Part shown: positions 51,150 to 60,830 of the stretch, piece by piece | Numbering within the stretch: the stretch's first letter is position 1 | Layout: each line of letters opens with the position of its first letter | NCBI GenBank assembly: GCA_022606425.2 | Contig: JAHDVF020000840.1 | Location: 868,001 to 932,000 of the forward strand | Direction of reading: 5' to 3' | DNA: 64,000 nt | Source: Lepidostoma basale | Lineage: Eukaryota; Arthropoda; Insecta; Trichoptera; Lepidostomatidae | Made by a program: the position numbers and the translations under genes | Notes under the pieces: model-generated | What the model was told of the DNA's origin: nothing | Database searches by the model: none | Seen by the model: only the letters and a program-made list of their open reading frames with translations

Positions 51150-51372
51150 GTGAAAAATATTTTGTTCGTCGGTTTTCTAGAAATTTTTAGTATACTTTAT
51201 GGGAATAACATATTTTGCCTTTCTATGGCATTATCAAATGTATTTGATAATGCCTTAGACAAACCATAATGTCATTCTAATAAATCATAATGAAATTTCT
51301 ATAAAACAAACGTTTTCATTCGTATTAATGATTTCATGTGGAGGTCTTTGTTCAAGAAACAATAAATAAATT
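51150..51372. repeat. P1 foldback, decayed tips
   Basis: Arms GTCGGTTTTCTAGAAATTTT / AAATTTCTATAAAACAAACG and the core TTGATAATGCCTTAGAC present on plus (51244-51260), but the GAAAC is lost (AAACCATAATGTC). Confidence 0.7.
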
Positions 51373-52009
51373 CGTTAAAATAATTTTATTTTAGTTTTTT
51401 TTATTATTATTATATATTATAATACGTTTGAGTATGTCTAGTTTTTGTAGCAAGTCGTTCACTTACACAGTACTACAATGCTTAATGTGTTATATAAATG
51501 TACACATTTTTATAAAACACTTCTACGGATGCGTGAATTGTGGTGGAACTCTCTAAAACGACTGAAGAAAGCAGCTTAATAAATTTTGATGCACTTAACT
51601 GTGGGAAATAAGCTTTTTGAAAAGTTACGATCCAATGTAAAGAGAATGCACTTGAGAGTATCTATTTGTCATCGTGTTATTTTATTCAACATTTATATAT
51701 ATTTGGGACTCCAGAGAAAAAGAGTCATCTTGGAACTAGAAAAGATCCAAGAACATTTTTTTCTATATTTATATCTCTTCTTATTATTCTTCTTCGCGTC
51801 CCTCTCATATCGGAGGTAAGACAACATTATGGCTATTTCTACCTTTGATACACTAGCTCTATGCAGGGATGTTGTGCTCCAACTGAACCATCCTCGAAAG
51901 TTTTCTAGCCAGGATTTTCTTCATTTATACCTCACCGATTATAATTACATACTATTTTGTATCCCTCACTATTTCTCATTTCGAATGTTAGATTTCAACA
52001 CTCTTATAA
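51373..52009. other. Unassigned, possible LINE G remnant
   Basis: In one plus-strand frame VILELEKIQEHFFLYLYLFL resembles the Jockey-type MLERVQKKFLRYL segment of 37.8 kb, but the match is weak. Confidence 0.3.
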
Positions 52010-52024
52010 CGCGTCGAATGAACT

Positions 52025-52528
52025 AACTAAATAACTAACTAACCATCACGCCGTTTCCCCGGAGTAGTAGGCAGAGAGGATGGATCGCCACATTGTTCTA
52101 TCCTGACATAACTCTCGCGCCTCTTCTACGTTCACACATCGTGACATGCACGCTCGTCGATTGTTCCTACTTTTAACATGGCTGCCTTTCAGTAATTGAT
52201 TAATTTGGTCATGCCATGTCTTCCTTGGCCTCCCTCGACTTCCTTTTTCATTCACACTACTTGTATATATCTTTTTAACCATTCTTCCCTCATCCATTCG
52301 TTCCATATGTCCAAACCATCATAGTAACCCTTTCTTGATTTTATTTATCACGCATTCACCCGCTTTACATTCCTTTCTTGCTTCATGTATCATACATTGT
52401 TTTACCACACATCCTTTTTAGTGACCTCATATTCTATGGCATTTATCCTACTTTGATCCTTATTTTGCCAACTCCGAGCTTCACTTCCATACATAAGTCG
52501 GCACTAGAACTTCATTGTGCACTGCCAT
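52025..52528 (-). mobile_element. LINE family A, 5'-truncated copy
   Basis: The minus strand is open over the tail: MERMDEGRMVKKIYTSSVNE, SRGRPRKTWHDQINQLLKGS, RRACMSRCVNVEEARELCQD, RTMWRSILSAYYSGETA. Upstream it is frameshifted. The 3' end is GTTAGTTAGTTATTTAGTT. CGCGTCGAATGAACT at 52010-52024 and 52529-52543 is a perfect 15-bp target-site duplication. Confidence 0.9.
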
Positions 52529-52543
52529 CGCGTCGAATGAACT

Positions 52544-53086
52544 TACTAGATAATCACTTTTTATACTGTTACCCATGGGTATATGCAATTCAGGAATAAC
52601 GAGAGAAATAAATCTTTACGTTCTGCACAATTATAGATGACTAAATGGCCATATCTTATTTTATGCCCCGAATAACCACACATAGACGCCCAAAATTCTC
52701 TTGTCTTGGCGGCGATTCGTCTCCTAAGCGAGGTTGCATTCGAGATAGTCCTTTTTAAATGCAGCTATACCGAATTTGTGAACACCCTAATGATAAAAGC
52801 AACAAAGAACTAACTATTATATTTCTATTTACTTGGTTCTATGCATATTTCCTAAAATGTTATTTTTTCCAGTTTTTCAATCGATTCTGCTTGCGCTGTA
52901 ATAATATAAAGATTTATTCAACAAAGTAATGATAATGAAATGAACAATTGTAAAAGAGGATGGATTTATATAAATACGGATTAATTCAACTATTTGAAAT
53001 GTGTATTATTTGTGATTTTGTATCCATATATTGGCTAGATCTTATATCATTTATCTTTTTACTAAGCTTTCATAAAATGTACCTAA
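52544..53086. other. No gene recognised
   Basis: Contains a third copy of the small AATAATAAT-ending repeat at about 52885-52940; otherwise unassigned. Confidence 0.4.
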
Positions 53087-53155
53087 TTTATAATAGTAAA
53101 CACGATTGTTTAGTGGTTTTACTTGGATTTAATTTAAATGCATTATATTAATAGT

Positions 53156-53190
53156 GACAAATTTGTTTCGCCTTGAGAGGGCATTCTCAA
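53156..53190 (-). ncRNA. Hammerhead-like motif, P8
   Basis: Core TTGAGAA, one T, helix II GCC/GGC extended (GCCCT/AAGGC, one mismatch), GAAA, palindrome CAAATTTG (8 nt), TC. Confidence 0.5.
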
Positions 53191-53248
53191 ACTGAATCGA
53201 ATCGCCAAACATAGTGTCCTTATATTGATCTTAGCGATTAGATTAAGT

Positions 53249-53283
53249 GTGAGAATGCCCTCGCAAGGCGAAACAAGTTTGTC
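53249..53283 (+). ncRNA. Hammerhead-like motif, P8
   Basis: Core GTGAGAA, one T, helix II GCCCT/AAGGC around CGC, GAAA, CAAGTTTG (one mismatch), TC. Confidence 0.48.
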
Positions 53284-53352
53284 ACTATTTTTATAATGTA
53301 TTTAAATTAAATCCAAGTAAAATCACTAAACAATCGTGCTTACTATTATAAA

Positions 53353-54700
53353 TTAATAATGTAGTTTTACAAAAATAATACCTCAACCATAAAATGTACT
53401 CGTATACCTATTTGGCATTATTCAGTCATTCAATCAACAATCAACATTATTTGATACACAATTGTATCATATTTATAGCTTAGTGATAAAAATTATACAA
53501 TTTTTTATTTTTTTAAATATACAGTGAAATATTTTATTCGTACGATAAAAAATATATTTTAAATATTTTATAAATGCTTTAATGTCGACAATATTGTGCC
53601 GGCTAATGTAATTTGTTATTGAATCTATTGAAACATATGCAAACAGATTTTTTTTATTACTACATGTACATATTAAGTTTTATACGATAATGTACCCATT
53701 GAAACGTAAATTCTAATCTATTCAAAAAGAAATATTCATTAGTGGGTGCATTGAGAAATGAATGGTCTATTGAACGAGACATAAGCGGTCCAGGGTCGCC
53801 ATCCCGTGCACAGCATCCAGTCAATAACACAAGACACACTTACATGTCATATGAAAGCATCCCATTTATATTTCCATTATCTCACCCCTTCCCCACCCTC
53901 TGTCCCTCCGCCCTCCCACACACTCCCTCCCCGCCGCTAATGGGATGTGTTGCCCTCATTTTTTACGACATTCCGTAAAAAAAATACAAAATAAAAACGA
54001 ATAAAAATGTAAATTGCGTTGCGAATTTTTGTGTTGCTAGTTTAATGTTTATTCTTCCCGTTTTACCCCCACAGAGTTCGCTCTTTTTATGCGTTGGTAC
54101 ACATATTAGATATTTTATATTTTTACGACGGAACCATTTTTCCACCCTCCCCCCGGTCGCAGAACATTCCACTAAACAAATTCTTCTCTCACGTTTTACG
54201 AGTAATATATTTGTGAAATGTCTATATTTATGCGCGCCTCCCTCTGACATTGTCAATCACGTTGAGAGTTCTGGGACTGTGTTTATTCCTCTCTTACTTC
54301 AATGGATCAATTTGATGAAACTGCGGCCCATTGTGCTCTCCGCGGCCGGCTGATGCAGCACCGCTCCAGTCGGGTCCGCGATATTATTCCGTCGTTTATT
54401 TCACAACTCGCCGCGATGAAAGGCTTGGCATTTGTTGCGAATAAAAAAACCGCTACTCTATTCACTCCAGAGCTCGTTCAATTTCGATAAATGCATTTCT
54501 CCGATGTCTTACACTTTTGTAAAACTGGTATTTCTATGTTTACATATATTTTTCTACATCCAATTTATTTAACTTTCATCAATACTGGATGGTTAAAATA
54601 TAAAAAATAAGATCGTGAGTGCAGTTATCAACGTGAGTGCAGTTAACAGGGTGCGCGCTCAGCTCCCATTTTCACCCTCTACTAAATGCGCCAAAAAAGC
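53353..54700. other. Low-repeat region, no gene recognised
   Basis: 53.74-54.50 kb is noticeably less AT-rich and free of catalogued repeats. It contains pyrimidine-rich stretches (53.88-53.94 kb) and a 62-codon plus-strand ORF (54302-54490, MDQFDETAAHCALRGRLMQH) with no domain I recognise. It could be host regulatory or exonic sequence; I do not assign a gene. Confidence 0.4.
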
Positions 54701-54709
54701 ATTACTTCA

Positions 54710-54830
54710 AGAACAGCCTTCATGGCAGAGTGGCTATAGCTATGACTGCCACATCGAAGGTTCCGGGATCGATTCCCGGCGATGACAATGTGAAAAAAAT
54801 ATTCACACTGTCTTAGTGTTTGAATAACTT
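54710..54830 (+). mobile_element. SINE1, tRNA-like head
   Basis: Box A-like TGGCAGAGTGG (54723-54733) and box B-like GGGATCGATTCCCGG about 40 bp later, the spacing of a tRNA promoter, then GACAATGTG and CACACTGTC. It is directly followed by a P6 foldback. Confidence 0.72.
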
Positions 54831-55030
54831 TTTGGAAACATTGTATTTTCACAACACTTTTTTGCACTTTTCCCAAATATTTTTCGGGACACAAACTTCC
54901 CTTCTTCAGTGTATGAATTTTAACCGGTTAAAATTCAAACAATTAAGAAGTGATGTTGTGTCCCGAAACATGTTTGTGAAAAGTGCAAAAAAATGTTGTG
55001 AAAATACAAAGTTTCCAAAAAGTTTTTCAA
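54831..55030. repeat. P6 foldback
   Basis: Arms TTTTTGGAAACATTGTATTT, TCACAACACTTTTTTGCAC with the inverse GTGCAAAAAAATGTTGTG and TACAAAGTTTCCAAAAAG. The left tip (minus strand) has CTGAAGA, one A, then GGGA...TCCC and GAAA; the right tip reads GTCCCGAAACATGTT. Centre AACCGGTT. Confidence 0.8.
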
Positions 55031-55129
55031 TTGTGAATTCAAGACACGAAATGGTGGCGATTATGAAAGAAAGGGGTATTAGGCCAAAAAGGTTGATAGT
55101 CTTTGGTATATATTTTTATAAAACGTTTT

Positions 55130-55412
55130 ACAAGACACTGAGGGATCGCGTGAGGAACACCAGAATAGAAGAGATATGTGAAGTTGAGGATATTATAAGA
55201 TGGAGCAAAGGAAAAGGGGACTGGTACGGTCATGTTCAAAGAATGGACACCACCAGACTCCACTATATTGCATTGCATAATAAACCTCATGGGACTCGTC
55301 TTTGTGGAAGACCTCCTAAAAGATGGAAGGACAGCTGGGAATCTACCTCACAGGAGGACAACACTCTGGAGAACAGACCACTTAGGTCTACAATAAGGAA
55401 GATGTGAAAAAA
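55130..55412 (+). mobile_element. LINE family B, 3' end
   Basis: Reads TLRDRVRNTRIEEICEVEDI, IRWSKGKGDWYGHVQRMDTT, RLHYIALHNKPHGTRLCGRP, PKRWKDSWESTSQEDNTLEN, RPLRSTIRKM and a stop. Open throughout and continuous with upstream P6 sequence, so a chance ORF of 195 codons spans both; only the LINE part is meaningful. Confidence 0.8.
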
Positions 55413-55514
55413 AAATTAAAACCCGCATTCCGGTATTTTGGGCACAGGGCTACACTCGTATATATAAATTTATATAAATAGATACATAATAAGATACATA
55501 ATATGGTAATCGAG

Positions 55515-55905
55515 GCGTTCTTCTTCTTCTTCTTCTTTTAATAGATCTGACGATCTGTGACACAGAAATCATATCTCGTCGGATGATGAGATCCAGCTGT
55601 CCCTCCATCTCTTAGGCGGTCTTCCAGGTGGGCGGTGTCCGGAGGAGATTTCATAAGCGGCTGTATATGCGAGTCTGTCACCATCCATTCGGGCTACATG
55701 GTCCCTCCAGTATCTTTTTCTGGATCTACTCCACTGAACGATATCCTCTATTTCGCAGGTTTTTCATAAGTCTACGTTGCGGACACGATCTCGGAGGGTT
55801 TTTCCAGTAATTGATCTTAGGACCTTCATCTCCGATGTTCTTAGTAGTCCCTTGGTTCGCACAGTGTCAGCCCGCGTCTCTACAGCGTACGTCATGATAA
55901 GTACA
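55515..55905 (-). mobile_element. LINE family B subfamily, 3' end
   Basis: The minus strand has TYAVETRADTVRTKGLLRTS, EMKVLRSITGKTLRDRVRNV, DL and, after a frameshift, SRKRYWRDHVARMDGDRLAY, then LISSSDEI and CGTDRQIY-like tail. CTTCTTCTTCTTCTTCTTTT marks the 3' tail. Confidence 0.75.
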
Positions 55906-56440
55906 TAATATGGTACATAATATGTATTTGTAATTATTGTATAAGTATATAATGTACACATAACATCGTAACATAACACTTTCTTTTTGTAATTGGTATC
56001 TACATTTATGTTTATAAGAAAACAATATTTAATACATAGCTTCACTATTGATAAATGATGTTTAAATGGTAGATATAAAATACGTTTCAGAGTTTCCATG
56101 ATTGAAGACATCTTTATTAACAAACGACTTCTGACCCTCATAAGAACTCCCATAACCCGTCTTGGACTGGTTTATTATTTCGTAATTTCTCTATTACTTG
56201 AAATGTTTATTCCCGCCATATAAATGATTCTGCTTATACGAGAAAAGCACTGTCGATTAATATAAATGTTAAGCCTTGATACTAAAACAAATATTAACTT
56301 TTACTTTGTATTTTAATTATATATTTAACATTATCAGAAACATAAATATTTTAATACTAATAATTTATTACAATTTTTTTTTAATGTATACAAATACTTG
56401 TAGACAAATACTGGATTTTACCCATTGCGGGTTAATCATT
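55906..56440. other. No gene recognised
   Basis: AT-rich. From 56380 a block ACTTGTAGACAAATACTGG also occurs just upstream of repeat W at 8.30 kb, suggesting that the W element may be longer than its 260-bp core. Confidence 0.4.
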
Positions 56441-56442
56441 TT

Positions 56443-56758
56443 TTAAGGATTAATTGTATCTCAATAGAGACGAAGATGTACATTTTTTTGGAAACAGAAT
56501 ATGGTAGTCGAGGCGTTTACAGGACTTATGACCTGTCATTGGTTGGGTTAAGCGATCACATTATGTTAACAACATTCCCCATTCCGCCCTTCTTACGACC
56601 ACCACGCCTGACAAATTTTTGGAACTTGTATATATGCTACTATGTTAAATAACTTCACACTTTTCAGGTCAATCTACACTAGCGCTATCTATTAAGATTA
56701 TTATCTATTTAAAAAAAATTACATCTTCGTCTCTATTGAGATACAATTAATCCTTAAA
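56443..56758. repeat. Repeat W, head-to-head pair
   Basis: A full minus-strand copy (56443-56692) followed by a short plus-strand end (56718-56758, TTACATCTTCGTCTCTATTG). Same arrangement as at 30.7 kb. Confidence 0.7.
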
Positions 56759-56794
56759 AATTTATTATATTGTATTTTTTATATCTTATGTGAA

Positions 56795-56912
56795 AGTAAG
56801 TCTTAGATGAATGTGTGGTAAATCTATATATGATAAAGTTTCAAATGCAAATATAAGAAGTGAATGCAGTGCGAATGAAACGGTTTTGAACTAAACGATA
56901 AGAGGGTCATCA
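56795..56912 (+). mobile_element. LINE family A, internal scrap
   Basis: GATGAATGTGTGGTAAATCT, GATAAAGTTTCAAATGCAA and ATAAGAAGTGAATGCAGTGC match the RRMCGYSVYDSV...ANIRSECSANE segment, with stops. Confidence 0.6.
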
Positions 56913-56914
56913 AA

Positions 56915-57225
56915 TCAAATCAGTTTATTAACTCAACAGACCATACGAACAACATTAATGTTTCAGGCAGCTATTGAATACACGTAAAAATTTACGTATA
57001 TAAAACATAATATCAGGAACATGAGAGATGGTTCGATATTAAAAAGACAAGATACTATCTAAAGTCAAGAGTATTTGTCTTCTAAACGTACTTTCACAAA
57101 TCAAATCAAATCAGTTTATTTACTCAAAAGACATTACAAACAGCATAAATGTTTAAGACAAATATGAAAGACTCCGATCTCCGAGGAGAACGCCTTCAGC
57201 AGACTAATTGCTCTTCCCACAGCTT
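56915..57225 (-). mobile_element. LINE family G, two adjacent 3' ends
   Basis: AAATCAAATCAGTTTATTAA at 56917 and TCAAATCAAATCAGTTTATT at 57103 each start a minus-strand 3' UTR; the first continues to ACGTACTTTCACAAATC, the second to the coding tail (CTGCTGAAGGCGTTCTCCTC inverse). Confidence 0.65.
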
Positions 57226-57612
57226 AAATAAACGGCGTAAACTGAACGAAAAATAGAGGAAGACCGATGAAAACGAGGCACAATCTTCTTCTTCTTATTA
57301 TTCTTCTTTTAATAGATCTGACGATCTGTGACACAGAAATCATGTCTCGTCAGATGATGAGATCCAGCTGTCCTTTCATCTCTTAGGAGGTCTTCCAGGT
57401 AGGCGGTGTCCGGAGGGGATTTCATAAGCGGCTGTCACAATCAATCACAATCGGCACAATCAAATACCTATATTAAATGTCAGAGAAATCGACGTGCTTG
57501 CATGACATGGTCTATGAATGTTGTAGAATCAAGAGAAGTATGCCATGATGTACAGTGTTTCAGACCTTTAATCCTGTCTACCCTTTCTGAGAAACGACGT
57601 GATGATTAGAAA
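57226..57612 (+). mobile_element. LINE family A, split by LINE B
   Basis: 57235-57285 (GAACGAAAAATAGAGGAAGA) and 57453-57612 (CAGAGAAATCGACGTGCTTG, ATGAATGTTGTAGAATCAAG, GAGAAACGACGTGATGATTA) are one decayed LINE A tail. Confidence 0.72.
57286..57452 (-). mobile_element. LINE family B insertion in LINE A
   Basis: The tail TTCTTCTTATTATTCTTC, then TCTGACGATCTGTGACACAG and the GGTCTTCCAGGTAGGCGG block of the subfamily at 55.5 kb. GGCACAATC at 57277-57285 and 57453-57461 is a 9-bp target-site duplication. At the 5' junction CACAATC is repeated with filler (CACAATCAATCACAATC). Confidence 0.8.
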
Positions 57613-57639
57613 GCGACCACAAATCTATACATTTCTTAA

Positions 57640-57792
57640 GTTAAGCCCTTTTCAACAAGACATGTCAGTAAATAAATATTTTTCTGTTAATGCCAATGGA
57701 ACATAATATAATAATATTTTTCTTTTATTACAGGTGAGTCTTCTCAACGTGGAATTCATATAGTTACAACGATTGGATACATGTGAGTAAAA
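57640..57792 (+). repeat. Duplicated exon-like unit, copy 2
   Basis: TTTTCTTTTATTACAG, then GTGAGTCTTCTCAACGTGG and GGATACATGTGAGTAAAA. Counterpart of 16340-16485; followed at 57836 by SINE2-like GTGGTGGTCTAGGGAAGAG. Confidence 0.5.
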
Positions 57793-57835
57793 AACTATTA
57801 ATATTTATCTATTATTTCAACATTTCATTAAGCCA

Positions 57836-57935
57836 ACCAGGTGGTGGTCTAGGGAAGAGAATTTTTGGCCCTAAACCAGCTGTTCAATTCTGGGAAAATT
57901 CACTCCAAGTTCTGAATGATAACTTTAAATTTATT
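57836..57935 (+). mobile_element. SINE2, decayed
   Basis: GTGGTGGTCTAGGGAAGAGA (box A-like) and AGCTGTTCAATTCTGGG (weak box B). Corresponds to 22.12 and 16.56 kb. Confidence 0.5.
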
Positions 57936-58235
57936 GATCATTTACCAAGTACCTACATGGTTATATTACATCCCAACTGGTGTAACCCGTTCTAGGTAGG
58001 CTTTTTTCGCACTCAATATTATCTCAAAAGAAAAAAATATAAATTATTGAACAATTAGGGAACAAACGTATCTTAAAGTGCATTCATTTTAAAATAATTC
58101 TATTTTACAGGTATAAAGAATGATAATAATACAATTTAAATACTATTTAATTATTTTTAAAAAGCAAACTGTAATCATGCCAACCTTTTTTATCGTCTCT
58201 ACATTAACGTGTTTTTAAAAATAATTTTTAAACAT

Positions 58236-58450
58236 ATTCTTTGGGATCTTGGGAAAATCCGTGTAACTCGTCTTTCTCAACCAACGTTTCGGAGATCATT
58301 GCAGTCTCCATATTTAAGGCCGTTAGTATAGTTATAACTACCCAGAAGATGGAGACTGCAACGATCTCCGAAACGTCGGTCGAGAAAGACGAGTTACACG
58401 GATTTTCCCAAGATCCTAAAAAATATATTGCAATGAAAATCTACGCAATT
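58236..58450. repeat. P7 foldback
   Basis: Arms GGGATCTTGGGAAAATCCGT, GTAACTCGTCTTTCTCAACC and the inverse GGTCGAGAAAGACGAGTTAC, ACGGATTTTCCCAAGATCC. Outer right flank TGAAAATCTACGCAATT also occurs at 45.49 and 9.73 kb. Confidence 0.85.
58343..58377 (+). ncRNA. Hammerhead-like motif with helix I, P7
   Basis: Helix I ACC/GGT (3 bp), core CAGAAGA (two changes), one T, helix II GGAGA/TCTCC (perfect 5 bp, 9-nt loop), GAAA, palindrome CG, TC. The minus-strand partner at about 58290-58315 keeps helix II and GAAAC but has lost the core. Confidence 0.58.
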
Positions 58451-58479
58451 TTACAACATTTTACTTGTTTTTACACCAC

Positions 58480-58535
58480 TTTTTTGTTGTCAAACCAACC
58501 GGTTTCGCACACGCCAAAGCTTTGACCGGGTTACG
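58480..58535. repeat. P9 half-element
   Basis: TTGTCAAACCAACCGGTTTC, GCACACGCCAAAGC. In inverse: GTGTGCGAAACCGGTTGG, similar to the left tip at 45.3 kb. Confidence 0.45.
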
Positions 58536-59530
58536 AAACCTTATTATAATAATATTTTTTTAGTTGGCTTAACGAAGCTCCAGCGTGAGAGAGACCAGTT
58601 AGTTTCGTATAAAAATAAGTCAAAAATATGTTTTATAATGCCACACCACAAATTACGAGCTTCATACGAAAGAATAACTTGTATTTTGTAATTGTCTATT
58701 GGCATATCCAATATGTCATCTGATTAAACATATGTGTTATCTTTCAAAGAAATGGCATGGTGTTAAATTCTCTATATATAAGTAATAATTTCTGACACTT
58801 GATCTATCGCAAATATAATATCAACATTCCTTGGCTGGTAACGTTCGTGTCGGAACTCGGCCCTTTATCTCGGATCGGACATATAAAAATAACCAAAAGG
58901 TAAATTGCAACCGAAATAAAGTCAAGTGTTTCCTAAATGGTACACTCCCACTTATACATCATTCCTATATCCGCGGCAGTCACTTTTATGAAGCATATAA
59001 CTTAAATTATACCAATTTTCACCATTCTCATGGCATTTGTGTTCCCGTTTCATAAGGAGAATAAAGTAAGATTTATCGCGGCAGCTCGCGGCTGTACTTG
59101 GACGGAGAACATTGGAAGGTCAGAATATAAAAAAGATTTATATCTTCAGAATTACCCCCTCCCCGCGAGTATCGGGTGGGGGTGCACCGCCCCTACCCCA
59201 CCTCGGCTCCCCGTGAGAAGGCAACCTGCATTCGGATTTGGTTAACAGAAACGTCAATAAATGTAACTGCGTTTTGTATTATGCTTCGTATGCCGGGACA
59301 CAGACGAAAGGGCTTTGAGAAGTCCGTATTAATATTGCATGTAGTTAGGTTGCCGTACTTGCAAGAGGGTAAGCCAATGGAAAGTAATGCGATAGGAGCT
59401 CAGTGAACTGTTCCTTTTGATATCGTGGTTGTAGCGGCTCCGTGTGTAGCGACGAAATCATATTCTCGCGGCATAAATATTCTTCTTCATCATATCAATG
59501 ACGAGCTAGTAAATAGAAATGTTCCTAAAT
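58536..59530. other. Low-repeat region, no gene recognised
   Basis: 58.83-59.47 kb matches none of the listed repeats and is less AT-rich, with a GC-rich patch at 59150-59220. A 71-codon ORF (59030-59245, +) is not recognised. Confidence 0.4.
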
Positions 59531-59539
59531 AAGGCCTCG

Positions 59540-59768
59540 ACATCCATATTTCTTTTGCTATTGTTGTGGCAAGTTTGGCCGGCTTTGTATCGGACAAACT
59601 ACCAAGTTTGAGAGCTCTGACTTCCATACCGAAGGTCCCGGGTTCGATTCCCGGCGATGGCAGTGTGATTGTCACACTGTCTTTGGTCTGGTGTAGAATT
59701 CACGTGACAATAAAAAGGTGATAGATTGGCTACCTATCACATGTCACGAGAATCAATATAATAGCTCA
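59540..59768 (+). mobile_element. SINE1, fullest copy
   Basis: Head with box A-like TGGCAAGTTTGG (59567-59578) and box B GGTTCGATTCC (59641-59651), hairpin CAGTGTGATTGTCACACTG, GTCTTTGGTCTGGTGTAGA, 3' block TTGGCTACCTATCACATGTC and GAGAATCAATATAATAGC. A-B spacing is wider than in a tRNA. The head is the piece reused in the tandem array downstream. Confidence 0.78.
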
Positions 59769-59844
59769 AAAATACAAATTGTACACAGTAATTGGGTTCA
59801 AACGACCTGTTGTATACATAAAAAAAAAAAAAATTACAAAGGGC

Positions 59845-60830
59845 ATTTATTGTTTGTTTAACAATGATATAAAACTCCATATTAAATTCTTAATACGAAT
59901 GAAAACGTCCGTTTTCTCGAAATTTGTTTAAGGCTTATAAGAATGACCTATTTTGCCGCCTCAACATCTATATTTCTCTTGCTATTGTTGTGGGAAGTTT
60001 GGCCGGCTTTGTATCAGTCAAACTATATACCAAGTTTACAAAGCGAATTTATTGTTTCTTGAACAATGATGTAAAACTCCATATTAAATCCTTAGTATGA
60101 ATGAAAACGTCCGTTTTCTCGAAATTTGTTTATGGCTTATAAAAATGACCTATTTTGCCACCTCAACATCTATATTTCTCTTGCTATTGTTGTGGCAAAT
60201 TTGGCCGGCTTTGTATCAGTCAAACTATATACCAAGTTTACAAAGCGAATTTATTGCTTCTTGAACAATGATGTAAAACTCCATATTAAATCCTTAGTAT
60301 GAATGAAAACGTCCGTTTTCTCGAAATTTGTTTATGTATAAAAATGACCTATTTTGCCACCTCAACATCTATATTTCTCTTGCTATTGTTGTGGCAAATT
60401 TGGCCGGCTTTGTATCAGTCAAACTATATACCAAGTTTACAAAGCGAATTTATTGCTTCTTGAACAATGATGTAAAACTCCATATTAAATCCTTAGTATG
60501 AATGAAAACGTCCGTTTTCTCGAAATTTGTTTATGTATAAAAATGACCTATTTTGCCACCTCAACATCTATATTTCTCTTGCTATTGTTGTGGCAAATTT
60601 GGCCGGCTTTGTATCGGTCAAACTGCTAAGTTTACAAAGGGTTGTTTTTTTAACAATGATGTAAAACTCCACATACAATCCTTAATACTAATGAAAACGT
60701 CCGTTTTCTCGTTTTTTTATGGCTTATAAGAATGACCTATTTCGGCGCCTCAACATCTATATGTCTCTTGCTATTGTTGTGGAAAGTTTGGCCGGCTTTG
60801 TATCGGTCAAATTACCAAGTTTACAAAGGG
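59845..60830 (+). repeat. Tandem array of P1 arm fused to SINE1 head, five units
   Basis: Units of about 190-202 bp begin near 59845, 60047, 60248, 60447 and 60640. Each has a P1 left arm (TTGAACAATGATGTAAAACT, GAATGAAAACGTCCGTTTTC, AATGACCTATTTTGCC) broken inside the hammerhead-like tip, joined to a SINE1 head (TCTCTTGCTATTGTTGTGGC, TTGGCCGGCTTTGTATC). Units 2-4 are nearly identical. A sixth start at 60831 reads through into a P1 element with its tip. Confidence 0.88.

Larger units (their letters stand above)
53087..53352. repeat. P8 foldback
   Basis: Long arms: TAATAGTAAACACGATTGTT, TAGTGGTTTTACTTGGATTT, GTGACAAATTTGTTTCGCC and the inverse. The spacer is about 55 bp. Both tips are hammerhead-like (53156-53190 minus, 53249-53283 plus). 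Confidence 0.82.

Noticed and set aside
51586..51960. Host gene or clear LINE G copy
   Set aside because: Only a weak resemblance to the Jockey-type RT tail in one frame; not enough to call.
54723..54790. Functional tRNA gene
   Set aside because: tRNA-like promoter boxes belong to SINE1; no acceptor stem is seen.
54820..55407. 195-codon plus-strand ORF as a host gene
   Set aside because: Its N-terminal half is P6 foldback sequence and its C-terminal half is the LINE B tail; the fusion is a chance open frame.
59845..60830. CRISPR array or centromeric satellite
   Set aside because: Units are 190-202 bp with no spacers, which excludes CRISPR; only five units, derived from known neighbouring repeats, gives no basis for calling a centromere.
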